A stretch of 64,000 nucleotides of DNA from Lathyrus oleraceus (GCF_024323335.1 NC_066584.1:268266344-268330343); one strand, 5' to 3'. Positions 1 through 14,151 are shown, counted from the stretch's first letter. Notes: generated by a model not told the origin, from the letters alone. Program-made: numbers and translations.

Positions 1-525
1 GATGAATGGGAAGAGAAACCACGACCAGACGCCAACGGACGAATGGGAAGAGAGACTCAACCAGATATCAACGGATGAATGGGAGAAAGAAACCACGACC
101 AGACATCGAAAGATGATGAATGGGAAGAGAAACCACGACCAGACGCCAACGGACGAATGGGAAAGACTCAACCAGACATCAATGGATGAATGGGAGAAAG
201 AAACCACGACCAGACATCGAAAGATGATGAATGGGAAGAGAAACCACGACCAGACGCCAACGGATGAATGGGAAAGACTCAACCAGACATCAATGGATGA
301 ATGGGAGAAAGAAACCACGACCAGACATCGAAAGATGATGAATGGGAAGAGAAACCACGACCAGACGCCAACGGACGAATGGGAAAGACTCAACCAGACA
401 TCAATGGATGAATGGGAGAAAGAAACCATGACCAGACATCGAAAGATGATGAATGGGAAGAGAAACCTCGACCAGACGCCAACGGACGAATGGGAAGAGA
501 GACTCAACCAGACATCAATAGATGA

Positions 526-3500
526 ATGGGAGAAAGAAACCACGACCAGACATCGAAAGATGATGAATGGGAAGAGAGACTCAACCATACATCAACGGAT
601 GAATGGGAAAGACTCAACCAGACATCAATGGATGAATGGGAGAAAGAAACCACGACCAGACATCGAAAGATGATGAATGGGAAGAGAAACCACGACCAGA
701 CGTCAACGGACGAATGGGAAAGACTCAACCAGACATCAACGGATGAATGGGAGAAAGAAACCACGACCAGACATCGAAAGATGATGAATGGGAAGAGAAA
801 CCACGACCAGACGCCAACGGACGAATGGGAAAGACTCAACCAGACATCAATGGATGAATGGGAGAAAGAAACCACGACCAGACATCGAAAGATGATGAAT
901 GGGAAGAGAAACCATGACCAGACGCCAACGGAAGAATGGGAAAGACTCAACCAGACATCAATGGATGAATGGGAGAAAGAAACCACGACAAGACATCGAA
1001 AGATGATGAATGGGAAGAGAAACCACGACCAGACGCCAACGGACGAATGGGAAAGACTCAACAAGACATCAATGGATGAATGGGAGAAAGAAACCACGAC
1101 CAGACATCGAAAGATGATGAATGGGAAGAGAAACCACGACCAGACGCCAACGGACGAATGGGAAAGACTCAACCAGACATCAACAGATGAATGGGAAAAG
1201 AAACCACGACAAGTCATCGAAAGATGATGAATGGGAAGAGAAACCATGACCAGACTTCAACGGACGAATGGGAAAGACTCAACAAGACATCAAGATGAAT
1301 GGGAGAAAGAAACCATGACCAGACATCGAAAGATGATGAATGGGAAGAGAAACCACGACCAGACGCCAACGGACGAATGGGAAGAGAGACTCAACCAGAC
1401 ATCAACGGATGAATGGGAGAAAGAAACCACGACCAGACATCGAAAGATGATGAATGGGAAGAGAGACTCAACCAGACATCAACGGATTAATGGGAAAGAC
1501 TCAACCAGACATCAATGGATGAATGGGAGAAAGAAACCACGACCAGACATCGAAAGATGATGAATGGGAAGAGAAACCACGACCAGACGTCAACGGACGA
1601 ATGGGAAAGACTCAACCAGACATCAACGGATGAATGGGAGAAAGAAACCACGACCAGACATCGAAAGATGATGAATGGGAAGAGAAACCACGAACAGACG
1701 CCAACGGACGAATGGGAAGAGAGACTCAACCAGACATCAACGGATGAATGGGAGAAAGAAACCACGACCAGACATCGAAAGATGATGAATGGGAAGAGAG
1801 ACTCAACCAGACATCAACAGATGAATGGGAAAGACTCAACCAGACATCAATGGATGAATGGGAGAAAGAAACCACGACCAGACATCGAAAGATGATGAAT
1901 GGGAAGAGAAACCACGACCAGACGCCAATGGACGAATGTGAAGAGAGACTCAACCAGACATCAACGGATGAATGGGAGAAAGAAACCACGACCAAACATC
2001 GAAAGATGATGAATGGGAAGAGAGACTCAACCAGACATCAACGGATTAATGGGAAAGACTCAACCAGACATCACTGGATGAATGGGAGAAAGAAACCACG
2101 ACCAGACATCGAAAGATGATGAATTGGAAGAGAAACCACGACCAGACGCCAACGGACGAATGGGAAGAGAGACTCAACCAGACATCAATAGATGAATGGG
2201 AGAAAGAAACCACGACCAGACATCGAAAGATGATGAATGGGAAGAGAGACTCAACCATACATCAACGGATGAATGGGAAAGACTCAACCAGACATCAATG
2301 GATGAATGGGAGAAAGAAACCACGACCAGACATCGAAAGATGATGAATGGGAAGAGAAACCACGACCAGACGTCAACGGACGAATGGGAAAGACTCAACC
2401 AGACATCAACGGATGAATGGGAGAAAGAAACCACGACCAGACATCGAAAGATGATGAATGGGAAGAGAAACCACGACCAGACGCCAACGGACGAATGGGA
2501 AAGACTCAACCAGACATCAATGGATGAATGGGAGAAAGAAACCACGACCAGACATCTAAAGATGATGAATGGGAAGAGAAACCATGACCAGACGCCAACG
2601 GAAGAATGGGAAAGACTCAACCTGACATCAATGGATGAATGGGAGAAAGAAACCACGACAAGTCATCGAAAGATGATGAATGGGAAGAGAAACCACGACC
2701 AGACGCCAACGGACGAATGGGAAAGACTCAACAAGACATCAATGGATGAATGGGAGAAAGAAACCACGACCAGACATCGAAAGATGATGAATGGGAAGAG
2801 AAACCACGACCAGACGCCAACGGACGAATGGGAAAGACTCAACCAGACATCAACAGATGAATGGGCAAAAGAAACCACGACAAGTCATCGAAAGATGATG
2901 AATGGGAAGAGAAACCACGACCATACTTCAACGGACGAATGGGAAAGACTCAACAAGACATCAACGGATGAATGGGAGAAAGAAACCATGACCAGACATC
3001 GAAAGATGATGAATGGGAAGAGAAACCACGACCAGACGCCAATGGACGAATGGGAAGAGAGACTCAACCAGACATCAACGGATGAATGGGAGAAAGAAAC
3101 CACGACCAGACATCGAAAGATGATGAATGGGAAGAGAGACTCAACCAGACATCAACGGATTAATGGGAAAGACTCAACCAGACATCAATGGATGAATGGG
3201 AGAAAGAAACCACGACCAGACATCGAAAGATGATGAATGGGAAGAGAAACCACGACCAGACGTCAACGGACGAATGGGAAAGACTCAACCAAACATCAAC
3301 GGATGAATGGGAGAAAGAAACCACGACCAGACATCGAAAGATGATGAATGGGAAGAGAAACCACGAACAGACGCCAACGGACGAATGGGAAGAGAGACTC
3401 AACCAGACATCAACGGATGAATGGGAGAAAGAAACCACGACCAGACATCGAAAGATGATGAATGGGAAGAGAGACTCAACCAGACATCAACAGATGAATG

Positions 3501-6212
3501 GGAAAGACTCAACCAGACATCAATGGATGAATGGGAGAAAGAAACCACGACCAGACATCGAAAGATGATGAATGGGAAGAGAAACCACGACCAGACGCCA
3601 ATGGACGAATGGAAGAGAGACTCAACCAGACATCAACGGATGAATGGGAGAAAGAAACCACGACCAAACATCGAAAGATGATGAATGGGAAGAGAGACTC
3701 AACCAGACATCAACGGATTAATGGGAAAGACTCAACCAGACATCACTGGATGAATGGGAGAAAGAAACCACGACCAGACATCGAAAGATGATGAATGGAA
3801 GAGAAACCACGACCAGACGCCAACGGACGAATGGGAAGAGAGACTCAACCAGACATCAACAGATGAATGGGAGAAAGAAACCACGACCAGACATCGAAAG
3901 ATGATGAATGGGAAGAGAGACTCAACCAGACATCAACGGATGGATGGGAAAGACTCAACCAGACATCAATGGATGAATGGGAGAAAGAAACCACGATTAG
4001 ACATCGAAAAATGATGAATGGGAAGAGAAACCACGACCAGACGCCAACGGACGAATGGGAAGAGAGACTCAACCAGACATCAACGGATGAATGGGAGAAA
4101 GAAACCACGACCAGACATCGTAAGATGATGAATGGGAAGAGAAACCACGACCAGACGCCAACGGACGAATGGGAAAGACTCAACCAGACATCAATGGATG
4201 AATGGGAGAAAGAAACCACGACCAGACATCTAAAGATGATGAATGGGAAGAGAAACCATGACCAGACGCGAACGGAAGAATGGGAAAGACTCAACCTGAC
4301 ATCAATGGATGAATGGGAGAAAGAAACCACGACAAGTCATCGAAAGATGATGAATGGGAAGAGAAACCACGACCAGACGCCAACGGACGAATGGGAAAGA
4401 CTCAACAAGACATCAATGGATTAATGGGAGAAAGATACCACGACCAGACTTCGAAAGATGATGAATGGGAAGAGAAACCACGACCAGACGCCAACGGACG
4501 AATGGGAAAGACTCAACCAGACATCAATAGATGAATGGGCAAAAGAAACCACGACAAGTCATCGAAAGATGATGAATGGGAAGAGAAACCACGACCATAC
4601 TTCAACGGACGAATGGGAAAGACTCAACAAGACATCAACGGATGAATGGGAGAAAGAAACCATGACCAGACATCGAAAGATGATGAATGGGAAGAGAAAC
4701 CACGACCAGACGCCAATGGACGAATGGGAAGAGAGACTCAACCAGACATCAACGGATGAATGGGAGAAAGAAACCACGACCAGACATCGAAAGATGATGA
4801 ATGGGAAGAGAGACTCAACCAGACATCAACGGATTAATGGGAAAGACTCAACCAGACATCAATGGATGAATGGGAGAAAGAACCCACGACCAGACATCGA
4901 AAGATGATGAATGGGAAGAGAAACCACGACCAGACGTCAACGGACGAATGGGAAAGACTCAACCAGACATCAACGGATGAATGGGAGAAAGAAACCACGA
5001 CCAGACATCGAAAGATGATGAATGGGAAGAGAAACCACGAACAGACGCCAACGGACGAATGGGAAGAGAGACTCAACCAGACATCAACGGATGAATGGGA
5101 GAAAGAAACCACGACCAGACATCGAAAGATGATGAATGGGAAGAGAGACTCAACCAGACATCAACAGATGAATGGGAAAGACTCAACCAGACATCAATGG
5201 ATGAATGGGAGAAAGAAACCACGACCAGACATCGAAAGATGATGAATGGGAAGAGAAACCACGACCAGACGCCAATGGACGAATGTGAAGAGAGACTCAA
5301 CCAGACATCAACGGATGAATGGGAGAAAGAAACCACGACCAGACATGGAAAGATGATGAATGGGAAGAGAGACTCAACCAGACATCAACGGATTAATGGG
5401 AAAGACTCAACCAGACATCAATGGATGAATGGGAGAAAGAAACCACGACCAGACATCGAAAGATGATGAATGGAAGAGAAACCACGACCAGACGCCAACG
5501 GACGAATGGGAAGAGAGACTCAACCAGACATCAACAGATGAATGGGAGAAAGAAACCACGACCAGACATCGAAAGATGATGAATGGGAAGAGAGACTCAA
5601 CCAGACATCAACGGATGGATGGGAAAGACTCAACCAGACATCAATGGATGAATGGGAGAAAGAAACCACGATTAGACATCGAAAAATGATGAATGGGAAG
5701 AGAAACCACGACCAGACGCCAACGGACGAATGGGAAGAGAGACTCAACCAGACATCAACGGATGAATGGGAGAAAGAAACCACGACCAGACATCGAAAGA
5801 TGATGAATGGGAAGAGAAACCACGACCAGACGCCAACGGACGAATGGGAAAGACTCAACCAGACATCAATGGATGAATGGGAGAAAGAAACCACGACCAA
5901 ACATCGAAAGATGATGAATGGGAAGAGAAACCACGACCAGACGCCAACGGACGAATGGGAAAGACTCAACCAGACATCAATGGATGAATGGGAGAAAGAA
6001 ACCACGACCAGACATCGAAAGATGATGAATGGGAAGAGAAACCACGACCAGACGCCAACGGACGAATGGGAAAGACTCAACCAGACATCAATGGATGAAT
6101 GGGAGAAAGAAACCATGACCAGACATCGAAAGATGATGAATGGGAAGAGAAACCTCGACCAGACGCCAACGGACGAATGGGAAGAGAGACTCAACCAGAC
6201 ATCAATAGATGA
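526..6212. repeat. Higher-order repeat A, period about 1,670-1,675 bp
   Basis: Variant units recur in the same order about every 1.67 kb. Matching marker variants begin at 526 and 2196 (1,670 apart), at 1515, 3188 and 4862 (1,673 and 1,674 apart), at 2885 and 4559 (1,674 apart) and at 3867 and 5542 (1,675 apart). This corresponds to about 15 basic units copied as a block. Individual copies carry private changes; for example, some have a 1-bp deletion giving GAATGGAAGAG. The segment near 2-673 resembles 5689-6360, including a shared AACCTCGACC variant found nowhere else in the array, so larger rearrangements are also present. Confidence 0.8.
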
Positions 6213-6547
6213 ATGGGAGAAAGAAACCACGACCAGACATCGAAAGATGATGAATGGGAAGAGAGACTCAACCATACATCAACGGATGAATGGGAAAGAC
6301 TCAACCAGACATCAATGGATGAATGGGAGAAAGAAACTACGACCAGACATCGAAAGATGATGAATGGGAAGAGAAACCACGACCAGACGTCAACGGACGA
6401 ATGGGAAAGACTCAACCGGACATCAACGGATGAATGGGAGAAAGAAACCACGACCAGACATCGAAAGATGATGAATGGGAAGAGAAACCACGACCAGACG
6501 CCAACGGACGAATGGGAAGAGAGACTCAACCAGACATCAACGGATGA

Positions 6548-8935
6548 ATGGGAGAAAGAAACCACGACCAGACATCGAAAGATGATGAATGGGAAGAGAG
6601 ACTCAACCAGACATCAACAGATGAATGGGAAAGACTCAACCAGACATCAATGGATGAATGGGAGAAAGAAACCACGACCAGACATCGAAAGATGATGAAT
6701 GGGAAGAGAAACCACGACCAGACGCCAACGGACGAATGGGAAAGACTCAACCAGACATCAATGGATGAATGGGAGAAAGAAACCACGACCAGACACCGAA
6801 AGATGATGAATGGGAAGAGAAACCACGACCAGACGCCAACGGACGAATGGGAAAGACTCAACCAGACATCAATGGATGAATGGGAGAAAGAAACCACGAC
6901 CAGACATCGAAAGATGATGAATGGGAAGAGAAACCACGACCAGACGCCAACGGACGAATGGGAAGAGAGACTCAACCAGACATCAACAGATGAATGGGAG
7001 AAAGAAACTACGACCAGACATCGAAAGATGATGAATGGGAAGAAAGACTCAACCAGACATCAACGGATGGATGGGAAAGACTCAATCAGACATCAATGGA
7101 TGAATGGGAGAAAGAAACCACGACCAGACATCGAAAGATGATGAATGGGAAGAGAAACCACGACCAGACGCCAATGGACGAATGGGAAGAGAGACTCAAC
7201 CAGACATCAACGAATGAATGGGAGAAAGAAACCATGACAAGTCATCGAAAGATGATGAATGGGAAGAGAAACCACGACCAGACGCCAACGGACGAATGGG
7301 AAAGACTCAACAAGACATCAATGGATTAATGGGAGAAAGAAACCACGACCAGACTTCGAAAGATGATGAATGGGAAGAGAAACCACGACCAGACGCCAAC
7401 GGACGAATGGGAAAGACTCAACCAGACATCAACAGATGAATGGGCGAAAGAAACCACGACAAGTCATCGAAAGATGATGAATGGGAAGAGAAACCACGAC
7501 CATACTTCAACGGACGAATGGGAAAGACTCAACAAGACATCAACGGATGAATGGGAGAAAGAAACCATGACCAGACATCGAAAGATGATGAATGGGAAGA
7601 GAAACCACGACCAGACGCCAATGGACGAATGGGAAGAGAGACTCAACCAGACATCAACGGATGAATGGGAGAAAGAAACTACGACCAGACATCGAAAGAT
7701 GATGAATGGGAAGAGAGACTCAACCAGACATCAACGGATGAATGGGAGAAAGAAACCACGACCAGACATCGAAAGATGATGAATGGGAAGAGAGACTCAA
7801 CCAGACATCAACAGATGAATGGGAAAGACTCAACCAGACATCAATGGATGAATGGGAGAAAGAAACCACGACCAGACATCGAAAGATGATGAATGGGAAG
7901 AGAAACCACGACCAGACGCCAACGGACGAATGGGAAAGACTCAACCAGACATCAATGGATGAATGGGAGAAAGAAACCACGACCAGACACCGAAAGATGA
8001 TGAATGGGAAGAGAAACCACGACCAGATGCCAACGGACGAATGGGAAAGACTCAACCAGACATCAATGGATGAATGGGAGAAAGAAACCACGACCAGACA
8101 TCGAAAGATGATGAATGGGAAGAGAAACCACGACCAGACGCCAACGGACGAATGGGAAGAGAGACTCAACCAGACATCAACAGATGAATGGGAGAAAGAA
8201 ACTACGACCAGACATCGAAAGATGATGAATGGGAAGAAAGACTCAACCAGACATCAACGGATGGATGGGAAAGACTCAATCAGACATCAATGGATGAATG
8301 GGAGAAAGAAACCACGACCAGACATCGAAAGATGATGAATGGGAAGAGAAACCACGACCAGACGCCAATGGACGAATGGGAAGAGAGACTCAACCAGACA
8401 TCAACGAATGAATGGGAGAAAGAAACCATGACAAGTCATCGAAAGATGATGATTGGGAAGAGAAACCACGACCAGACGCCAACGGACGAATGGGAAAGAC
8501 TCAACAAGACATCAATGGATTAATGGGAGAAAGAAACCACGACCAGACTTCGAAAGATGATGAATGGGAAGAGAAACCACGACCAGACGCCAACGGACGA
8601 ATGGGAAAGACTCAACCAGACATCAACAGATGAATGGGCGAAAGAAACCACGACAAGTCATCGAAAGATGATGAATGGGAAGAGAAACCACGACCATACT
8701 TCAACGGACGAATGGGAAAGACTCAACAAGACATCAACGGATGAATGGGAGAAAGAAACCATGACCAGACATCGAAAGATGATGAATGGGAAGAGAAACC
8801 ACGACCAGACGCCAATGGACGAATGGGAAGAGAGACTCAACCAGACATCAACGGATGAATGGGAGAAAGAAACCACGACCAGACATCGAAAGATGATGAA
8901 TGGGAAGAGAGACTCAACCAGACATCAACGGATTA
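6548..8935. repeat. Higher-order repeat B, two copies 1,194 bp apart
   Basis: Two adjacent blocks, 6548-7741 and 7742-8935, share the same series of unit variants at a constant spacing of 1,194 bp. Paired landmarks are 6994/8188, 7218/8412, 7363/8557 and 7464/8658. This register differs from the ~1.67-kb blocks to the left, so the array went through at least two separate amplification steps. Confidence 0.8.
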
Positions 8936-9062
8936 ATGGGAAAGACTCAACCAGACATCAATGGATGAATGGGAGAAAGAAACCACGACCAGACATCGAA
9001 AGATGATGAATGGGAAGAGAAACCACGACCAGACGCCAACGGACGAATGGGAAAGACTCAAC

Positions 9063-9067
9063 CAGAC
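9063..9067. repeat. Left target-site duplication of solo LTR A1 (CAGAC)
   Basis: CAGAC lies directly before the TG start of the LTR and again directly after its CA end (14517-14521). Removing the LTR and one copy restores an uninterrupted satellite unit in phase. Confidence 0.92.
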
Positions 9068-10219
9068 TGTAAGACCCCAATTTTGTCCCTAAGATCCCTC
9101 ATGGTATCATATCATACCATATCATTGCCTCAAGGATCTTTGTGCACCTTTGCTTCCCTCCTAGTGGATGGGTTATCTTGTGAGTTTGGTTCTTGATCAC
9201 CAAGCATATATTTGCATTTGTATATCATTGCCTTTCATCTGTCTATTAACCAAAAGTACAAAAATATTGTCATCTAACCATGTTACTTGCAGATGAAGCC
9301 AATTAGGTCAAATCAATCAAAGTCAGTCATTGAGATAGATGGTGGCCATTCTTGAGGAATTTGGGCACCATGATCATTCATCAAGAGTTCATATGAGTTG
9401 TGACATCATTTTGAATCAAAATATCAAGTGGTAGGGGCTTGGAATTCATCAGAACTTGGTTCAGTCAACCAAAACCCTAGCAAAGTCAACTGAAGTCAAC
9501 TATGGTCAACTGTGCATTTAATCAGTGATTTGATGGTGGGAATTGGTCTGAGAGGTCTCATTCATGGCCATATAAGCCTTATATAACATGTCAAACATCC
9601 ACAGTGAAGAATTTGAAGTCAGACAAGAAATTTCCAGAAATAGAAAGTTGACCTGTAATTGGATTTTGCCAAAAATGGAAAGTTCTTCTCCTCAAAATTA
9701 CATCATCATACAAGCTTCAAATGAATTTTTGTCCAACATGAAAGTTGAAGATCTTGTTCTCCCATTTCCAAAAAGTCAAAGAACACACATTTCTCATTTA
9801 TGGTTGGCAAGTTATGATCAAATCATTCTCAAAAAATTTTGAACTTCAAAGTGAGATAACTTCCAAACCATTTGGCCATATTGAGTGAGGTTTTTTGCTA
9901 CAAGTCATATTTGATGTGCTCTATCCAAATCCTTCATCACAATTCACCAAAAATCAACCAATCAAAATGGCCTTTTTCAAAGTGCATTGAATTAAATAAG
10001 GGAGGTGAAAAAGTGGACTTTCAAATTAACCATTTCCAACATATTTTACCAATTACAAGTGTTCAGAAATCACATTTGGAGAGTGGTTTTGGGCCCATTT
10101 CGCACTGTAGAGCCATGCACATGCAACTTAAGTGAATTTCATTAATTGGCAAAAACACTTCATTTGAACTAAATCCAATTACCATTCCACTATCCAAGCT
10201 TAGCATTGTTAATGAGAAG

Positions 10220-10226
10220 TATATAT
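10220..10226 (+). promoter_or_regulatory. Putative LTR promoter TATA box (A1)
   Basis: TATATAT lies about 1.15 kb into the LTR, shortly upstream of AAAACCCTAGCCACACT. The related LTR A2 has TATATAT at 29948-29954 followed by AAAACCCTAGCACACTC, so position and downstream context are conserved. This suggests a U3/R boundary just downstream. Promoter activity is inferred. Confidence 0.5.
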
Positions 10227-11003
10227 TGCTCATTTTCTGATAGAAAACCCTAGCCACACTTTGCCAAACCAGATCCAAATTCATTTTCTCTCAAACTCTC
10301 TCATTTTTTCATCTTAACTTTTTTCTGAAAAATCTGCAAAGAGCTCGTGTCTTGTTGATTGTTTCATCACCTGCCATTCTTTTGGAAGCATTTGGAAGCA
10401 TCATTCCACAACTGCAACGCCATTTTCCAGCACTGTTACATTGAAGTTCTTCCATGGCAGATATTGATTGGAGCTTTTTCAGGGTTTGTTGAGCTAAAAT
10501 TCCTTGTCCATTCATCTCCTGGAGCATCATTGTGCATCTGTTTCGAGCATACACGACCAGAAAATCACCATTCCAACACTGTTCTTCAAATTTGGTAAAG
10601 ATTCGAATCTCTTTATTTTCAAAATCATGCTATGCTTTAGAAAGGTCTTGCCATGCTGAGTACAATGAAACTTAAATCATGAAAAACCATTGATTATTGA
10701 GAGAGAAACATGGATTTAAAGTTTGATATTTAAATGTGTTTGTGCTCGATTCATCCTTGTTAGCATGAGTTAATGAAAATGATTGTTGGTTTGTTAATGT
10801 ACATGATGAGATGAGTTGATTGGTATGTCGCTTTTTGATTTTGGTTGCAAATTATTTTCTGCTGGAAATTTCGCTGATGAACATGTACTGTTACATTAAA
10901 ACCCTAAAAAACCAAACCCAGAAATATGTTTGATCCATGGAACCCGCGATTCTGCATGTTTTTCTCGTTCGTGTCCCATGTAGCCAATAGCCAGCCGACA
11001 CCT

Positions 11004-11034
11004 CCTTAAGTGAAACGCAGAGTTTCACTTAAGG
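11004..11034 (+). other. Perfect 13-bp hairpin in LTR A1
   Basis: CCTTAAGTGAAAC and GTTTCACTTAAGG are perfect inverted repeats around the 5-nt loop GCAGA. The homologous site in A2 (30734-30764) is CTTTAAGTGAAAC-GCAGA-GTTTCACTTAAAG. One base pair has changed on both sides together, which supports a conserved RNA structure. Confidence 0.75.
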
Positions 11035-13260
11035 GACCAAATAATCACAAAATTGCCACTGCCGGTTTTATTTTATTTAAATCATTTCATTTTCTCAATA
11101 TTTATTTCATTTTGTATGCCAATCTTCCAAAATTCATAAGTCACTCATTTTTAATCCAAATTTGATGGGATTTTTTGTGGAATGCTCCTCTTGACCTCTA
11201 GTTTTTTATGATGATTTTTCCAGATTTTTTTCACGTGTGGATTTTAAAATGTGCTAGGGTTTGTTCATGTTGTCCATTTTATGTATGCTATGCCAATTTG
11301 CTTGTGAAATGATGATACATAATCCAATGAGACTGAAATTTTTTGTGCTTAAACTAGACATCTTCATGGTGATTTTGGTGTAGAGTTTGTGAATTTATCA
11401 TTGCTGGTTGATGAGATATGATTTTTTGAATAGAGGTGTGACAATTTGTGTCACACCATTCATGTCCAAATTCATGATTTTCATTACCATGCTTATTGAA
11501 CTCAAATTGGTCTGGATTTTTGCATGAACATACTTATGGATGTTGAGAATACATGTGAATTGTTCTGGAATTATTGATGGCATTTCCTATTTGATTGGAA
11601 TTTTCTCCCCTGTTTGGTCATTTGTTGACTTTTTGTGATACATGTTTGTATATGATTTGTGAAATCCTCATGCATTATTGGATGGACTTGAAATTTGACA
11701 TGTGAATTGTAGACATCTTAAGGTTTGTCATGGTTTTAGTCCCATTCATTTATCATGTGTTGTCACTGTTTTATGATTTATTGAAGTTGGTGCATGTTTT
11801 GATGCTTTGTTTGAGTTTGCTTGAACTTGCTTTGGCTTTCTGATTTTCATTGACCTACTTCCCTTGATCCAAATGAGCTGAAATTTGGTATGATTATCAT
11901 GTTACGGATGATGTTTGATCATGAATTATTTGAGGATTTATTGAAATGTTTGTGATTGGATTTGACTTGAGTCTTTCTGTTGACTTCTTTGAGGTTCTAT
12001 ATGACATGCTTTGACCTAATTTGCTTATGAAATGATAATGATGAATGATATGAATGTGAAACCACTTGGGTTTGTTTCTTGATTGTTTGAACTTGATTTT
12101 GGATAGCTTTCACTTGCTGTTTTGGATTTTTATCTCCTTTTGACCCTAGGCTTGTCCTAGTGGTCTTGTTGCTCATGTTTGAGTTTGGTTTTTCAGGTTA
12201 ATAAGCAAATGCTTCAAGGAGACTTATGCAAGTTGATTAAGTTTGATTGATTATCATGAACTAACTTGTTTGTTTTGTAGGATGCTTAGCTCATATGCTT
12301 TGAGCTTTGTGCATTGCACGTTTGACTAATTGTGTTGACTGTTGATCTTTACCTTATATTGGTTTGAATTTGAGTTGTATACTGATTTTACTTGATTGAT
12401 TTCAGGTACCATTAGTTGCTAATAGTTCATTGAGAACTTGCATTGCTTTGCTTGATAGCATTTGCATTGAGGTAGAACTTCTTTTCTTCATGTAGTCTGG
12501 AAGACCTGGCCTGTTACTTGGCCAGGCAACTGTCTGAAGTCCTCCTTAAGAGGCGATGTTTGTGCTTGTTTACTTTTGTCCCAAGCAGGAAAAGTCCTTT
12601 AAATAAGGCAATTGGTAGAATCCAAGAGATATGTAGCCTATCTCCTACTATTCTGTGAGTCACTCACCTTGCTCACACCACATGTGTTGATGCATAGTGA
12701 GTAAAAACCCAAGATCTATAGAATCTAACTTGTGGAGAGAGTTCCATCTTTCTGAACTCCCACACCTTCTGATATTCAATAGCTCTCCCTGACCAGGGAT
12801 AAGAGCATGAGGCACACCCCTCATATCCTTTCATCTGCTTCACCATGGCTCTCAATGTCAAGGTTAAGAGCACCTTTAACCCTACTCCAGTTGGCTTCAA
12901 TGCCTAACCCTTTGTATGAGCCTAAATTGCTTGGTTATAGAGTGTGCTGAATGACTTTGGTTGATTGATTACTTAATTCATTTGTACATGTCTGCTTGCA
13001 TGCTTTGTGCCTTTATCATCATTAATTGCTCATTAGTGCATGATCATTTCATTTGTCTTTGTGACATATCTTTGTTGTTTGCCCATTGAGGACAATTGTA
13101 AGACCATTCATTGGCCCTTGTTCCTATGATATGGAAGTGAGTATAAGACCATTTCATTGGCCACTCATCTTCTCTTTGCTTGATGCATTTGTTTGTTTTA
13201 TGTGAGGATGCAATTGTAAGTCCATGTAATTTGGCATTTGTTTTCCTATGATCATATGTT

Positions 13261-13486
13261 GGAGATTAGAGTAAGCCCAGATAAATTGGCATCTGACATC
13301 CAAATGTCTTGTTTTGCTTTGTTGGAGATTGGTATAAGTCCAGATAGATTGGCATCCGATATCCACTTTTTATTTCTTTGTTGAGGAGATTGGTATAAGT
13401 CCATAGAGTGGCCTCTGATATCCAGTTTTGTTTTAGGAGATTGGTATAAGTCCAGTGATTGGCATCCGGTATCCGCTTTTGTTGAC
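13261..13486 (+). repeat. Short tandem module in LTR A1
   Basis: Four copies of a module beginning GGAGATTGGTATAAGTCCAG and continuing with ATTGGCATCCG start at 13261, 13324, 13385 and 13436 (spacing 63, 61 and 51 bp). The same module is amplified in the C LTR (23238-23460, reversed), appears twice in A2 near 33105-33210, and in shortened form in the D LTRs near 38580-38680. Confidence 0.8.
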
Positions 13487-14110
13487 TTTCTTCCTTTATT
13501 TTGCTTGTTTGTTATTACTCATTGCCCATTCCAAAGGACACACTTGAATCATCTTCTATATGATTTCAAGAGGTGAACCTTCTAGGAAGTTTTATACTCC
13601 ATCTTCATCCATTCATCCATTTTGTCCTAAACCTTTTCACACATTACTTTCAAAACTTGAGATAAATATTGTGCAAACATCTTCATGCTTTCAGATTAAA
13701 AACCTGGACCCCAAGTCCTTGACTTTTTCAAACTCCATTTCATAATACTTATTTTGAATCCATCTTAATCATACTTTGACCCTCCTTTTGTGAATAATCA
13801 TAATCAATTAATTTCACCCATTCAACTGTTTTGTGGCTTTGTCCATTCTTGCTAAGTTTTCATACGTTAGCCATAGATTTGATTTATCCTAGTTGGTTGA
13901 TATTAATCTCACCTATTTGTCCTTAGTTGATTGAATTGTAAGTCTTCCTTGCTTATTATAGGGTTAACCCCTCACTAGCAAGTTGAAGCTTTTCTCACAT
14001 GGTGGACTCGTTGTTTGTATAAGGTTGAGTTTTCTCCCGTGGATAACGTAAGACCTTAGGGCTTGTGTTTAAAATTGAATCCACTAACTTTTGGAAATCT
14101 TTTAGCCGAA

Positions 14111-14151
14111 CTACGGCGTTTTGATCCTTACCTTTGATGGGAGGTACGTAG
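14111..14151 (+). other. CTACG/CGTAG hairpin module in LTR A1
   Basis: The outer arms are CTACG (14111-14115) and CGTAG (14147-14151). The inner arms are TACCT (14129-14133) and AGGTA (14142-14146). It belongs to the module family seen in A2, C and D, where the inner stem has different but still complementary sequences. Confidence 0.6.

Larger units (their letters stand above)
1..9067. repeat. Satellite array, 111/114-bp unit (left block)
   Basis: Head-to-tail tandem repeats fill this stretch and run off the left edge of the window. The basic unit is 111 bp, or 114 bp when GGGAAAGACTC is replaced by GGGAAGAGAGACTC. Each unit is a trimer of related subunits of about 37, 33 and 38 bp, all starting near GATGAATGGG or GACGAATGGG. 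Neighbouring units differ by scattered single-base changes and occasional 1-3 bp indels. Because 111 and 114 are multiples of three, long open frames appear on both strands; I do not regard them as genes. The array resumes in phase at 14522 after a solo LTR. At its right end it runs into the 3' UTR of minus-strand element C. Confidence 0.97.

Noticed and set aside
2..3233. Long open frames in the satellite on both strands (up to 345 codons), rich in NGKRNHDQTP / DEWE or SFSHSSVDVW repeats.
   Set aside because: The unit length is a multiple of three, so stop-free frames recur mechanically on both strands; 1-bp indels and in-unit stops break them, and there is no promoter, unique N-terminus or known domain.
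1..9067. Possible CRISPR-like array.
   Set aside because: Units are contiguous and all alike; there are no unique spacers and no cas genes, and the context is clearly a plant nuclear repeat.
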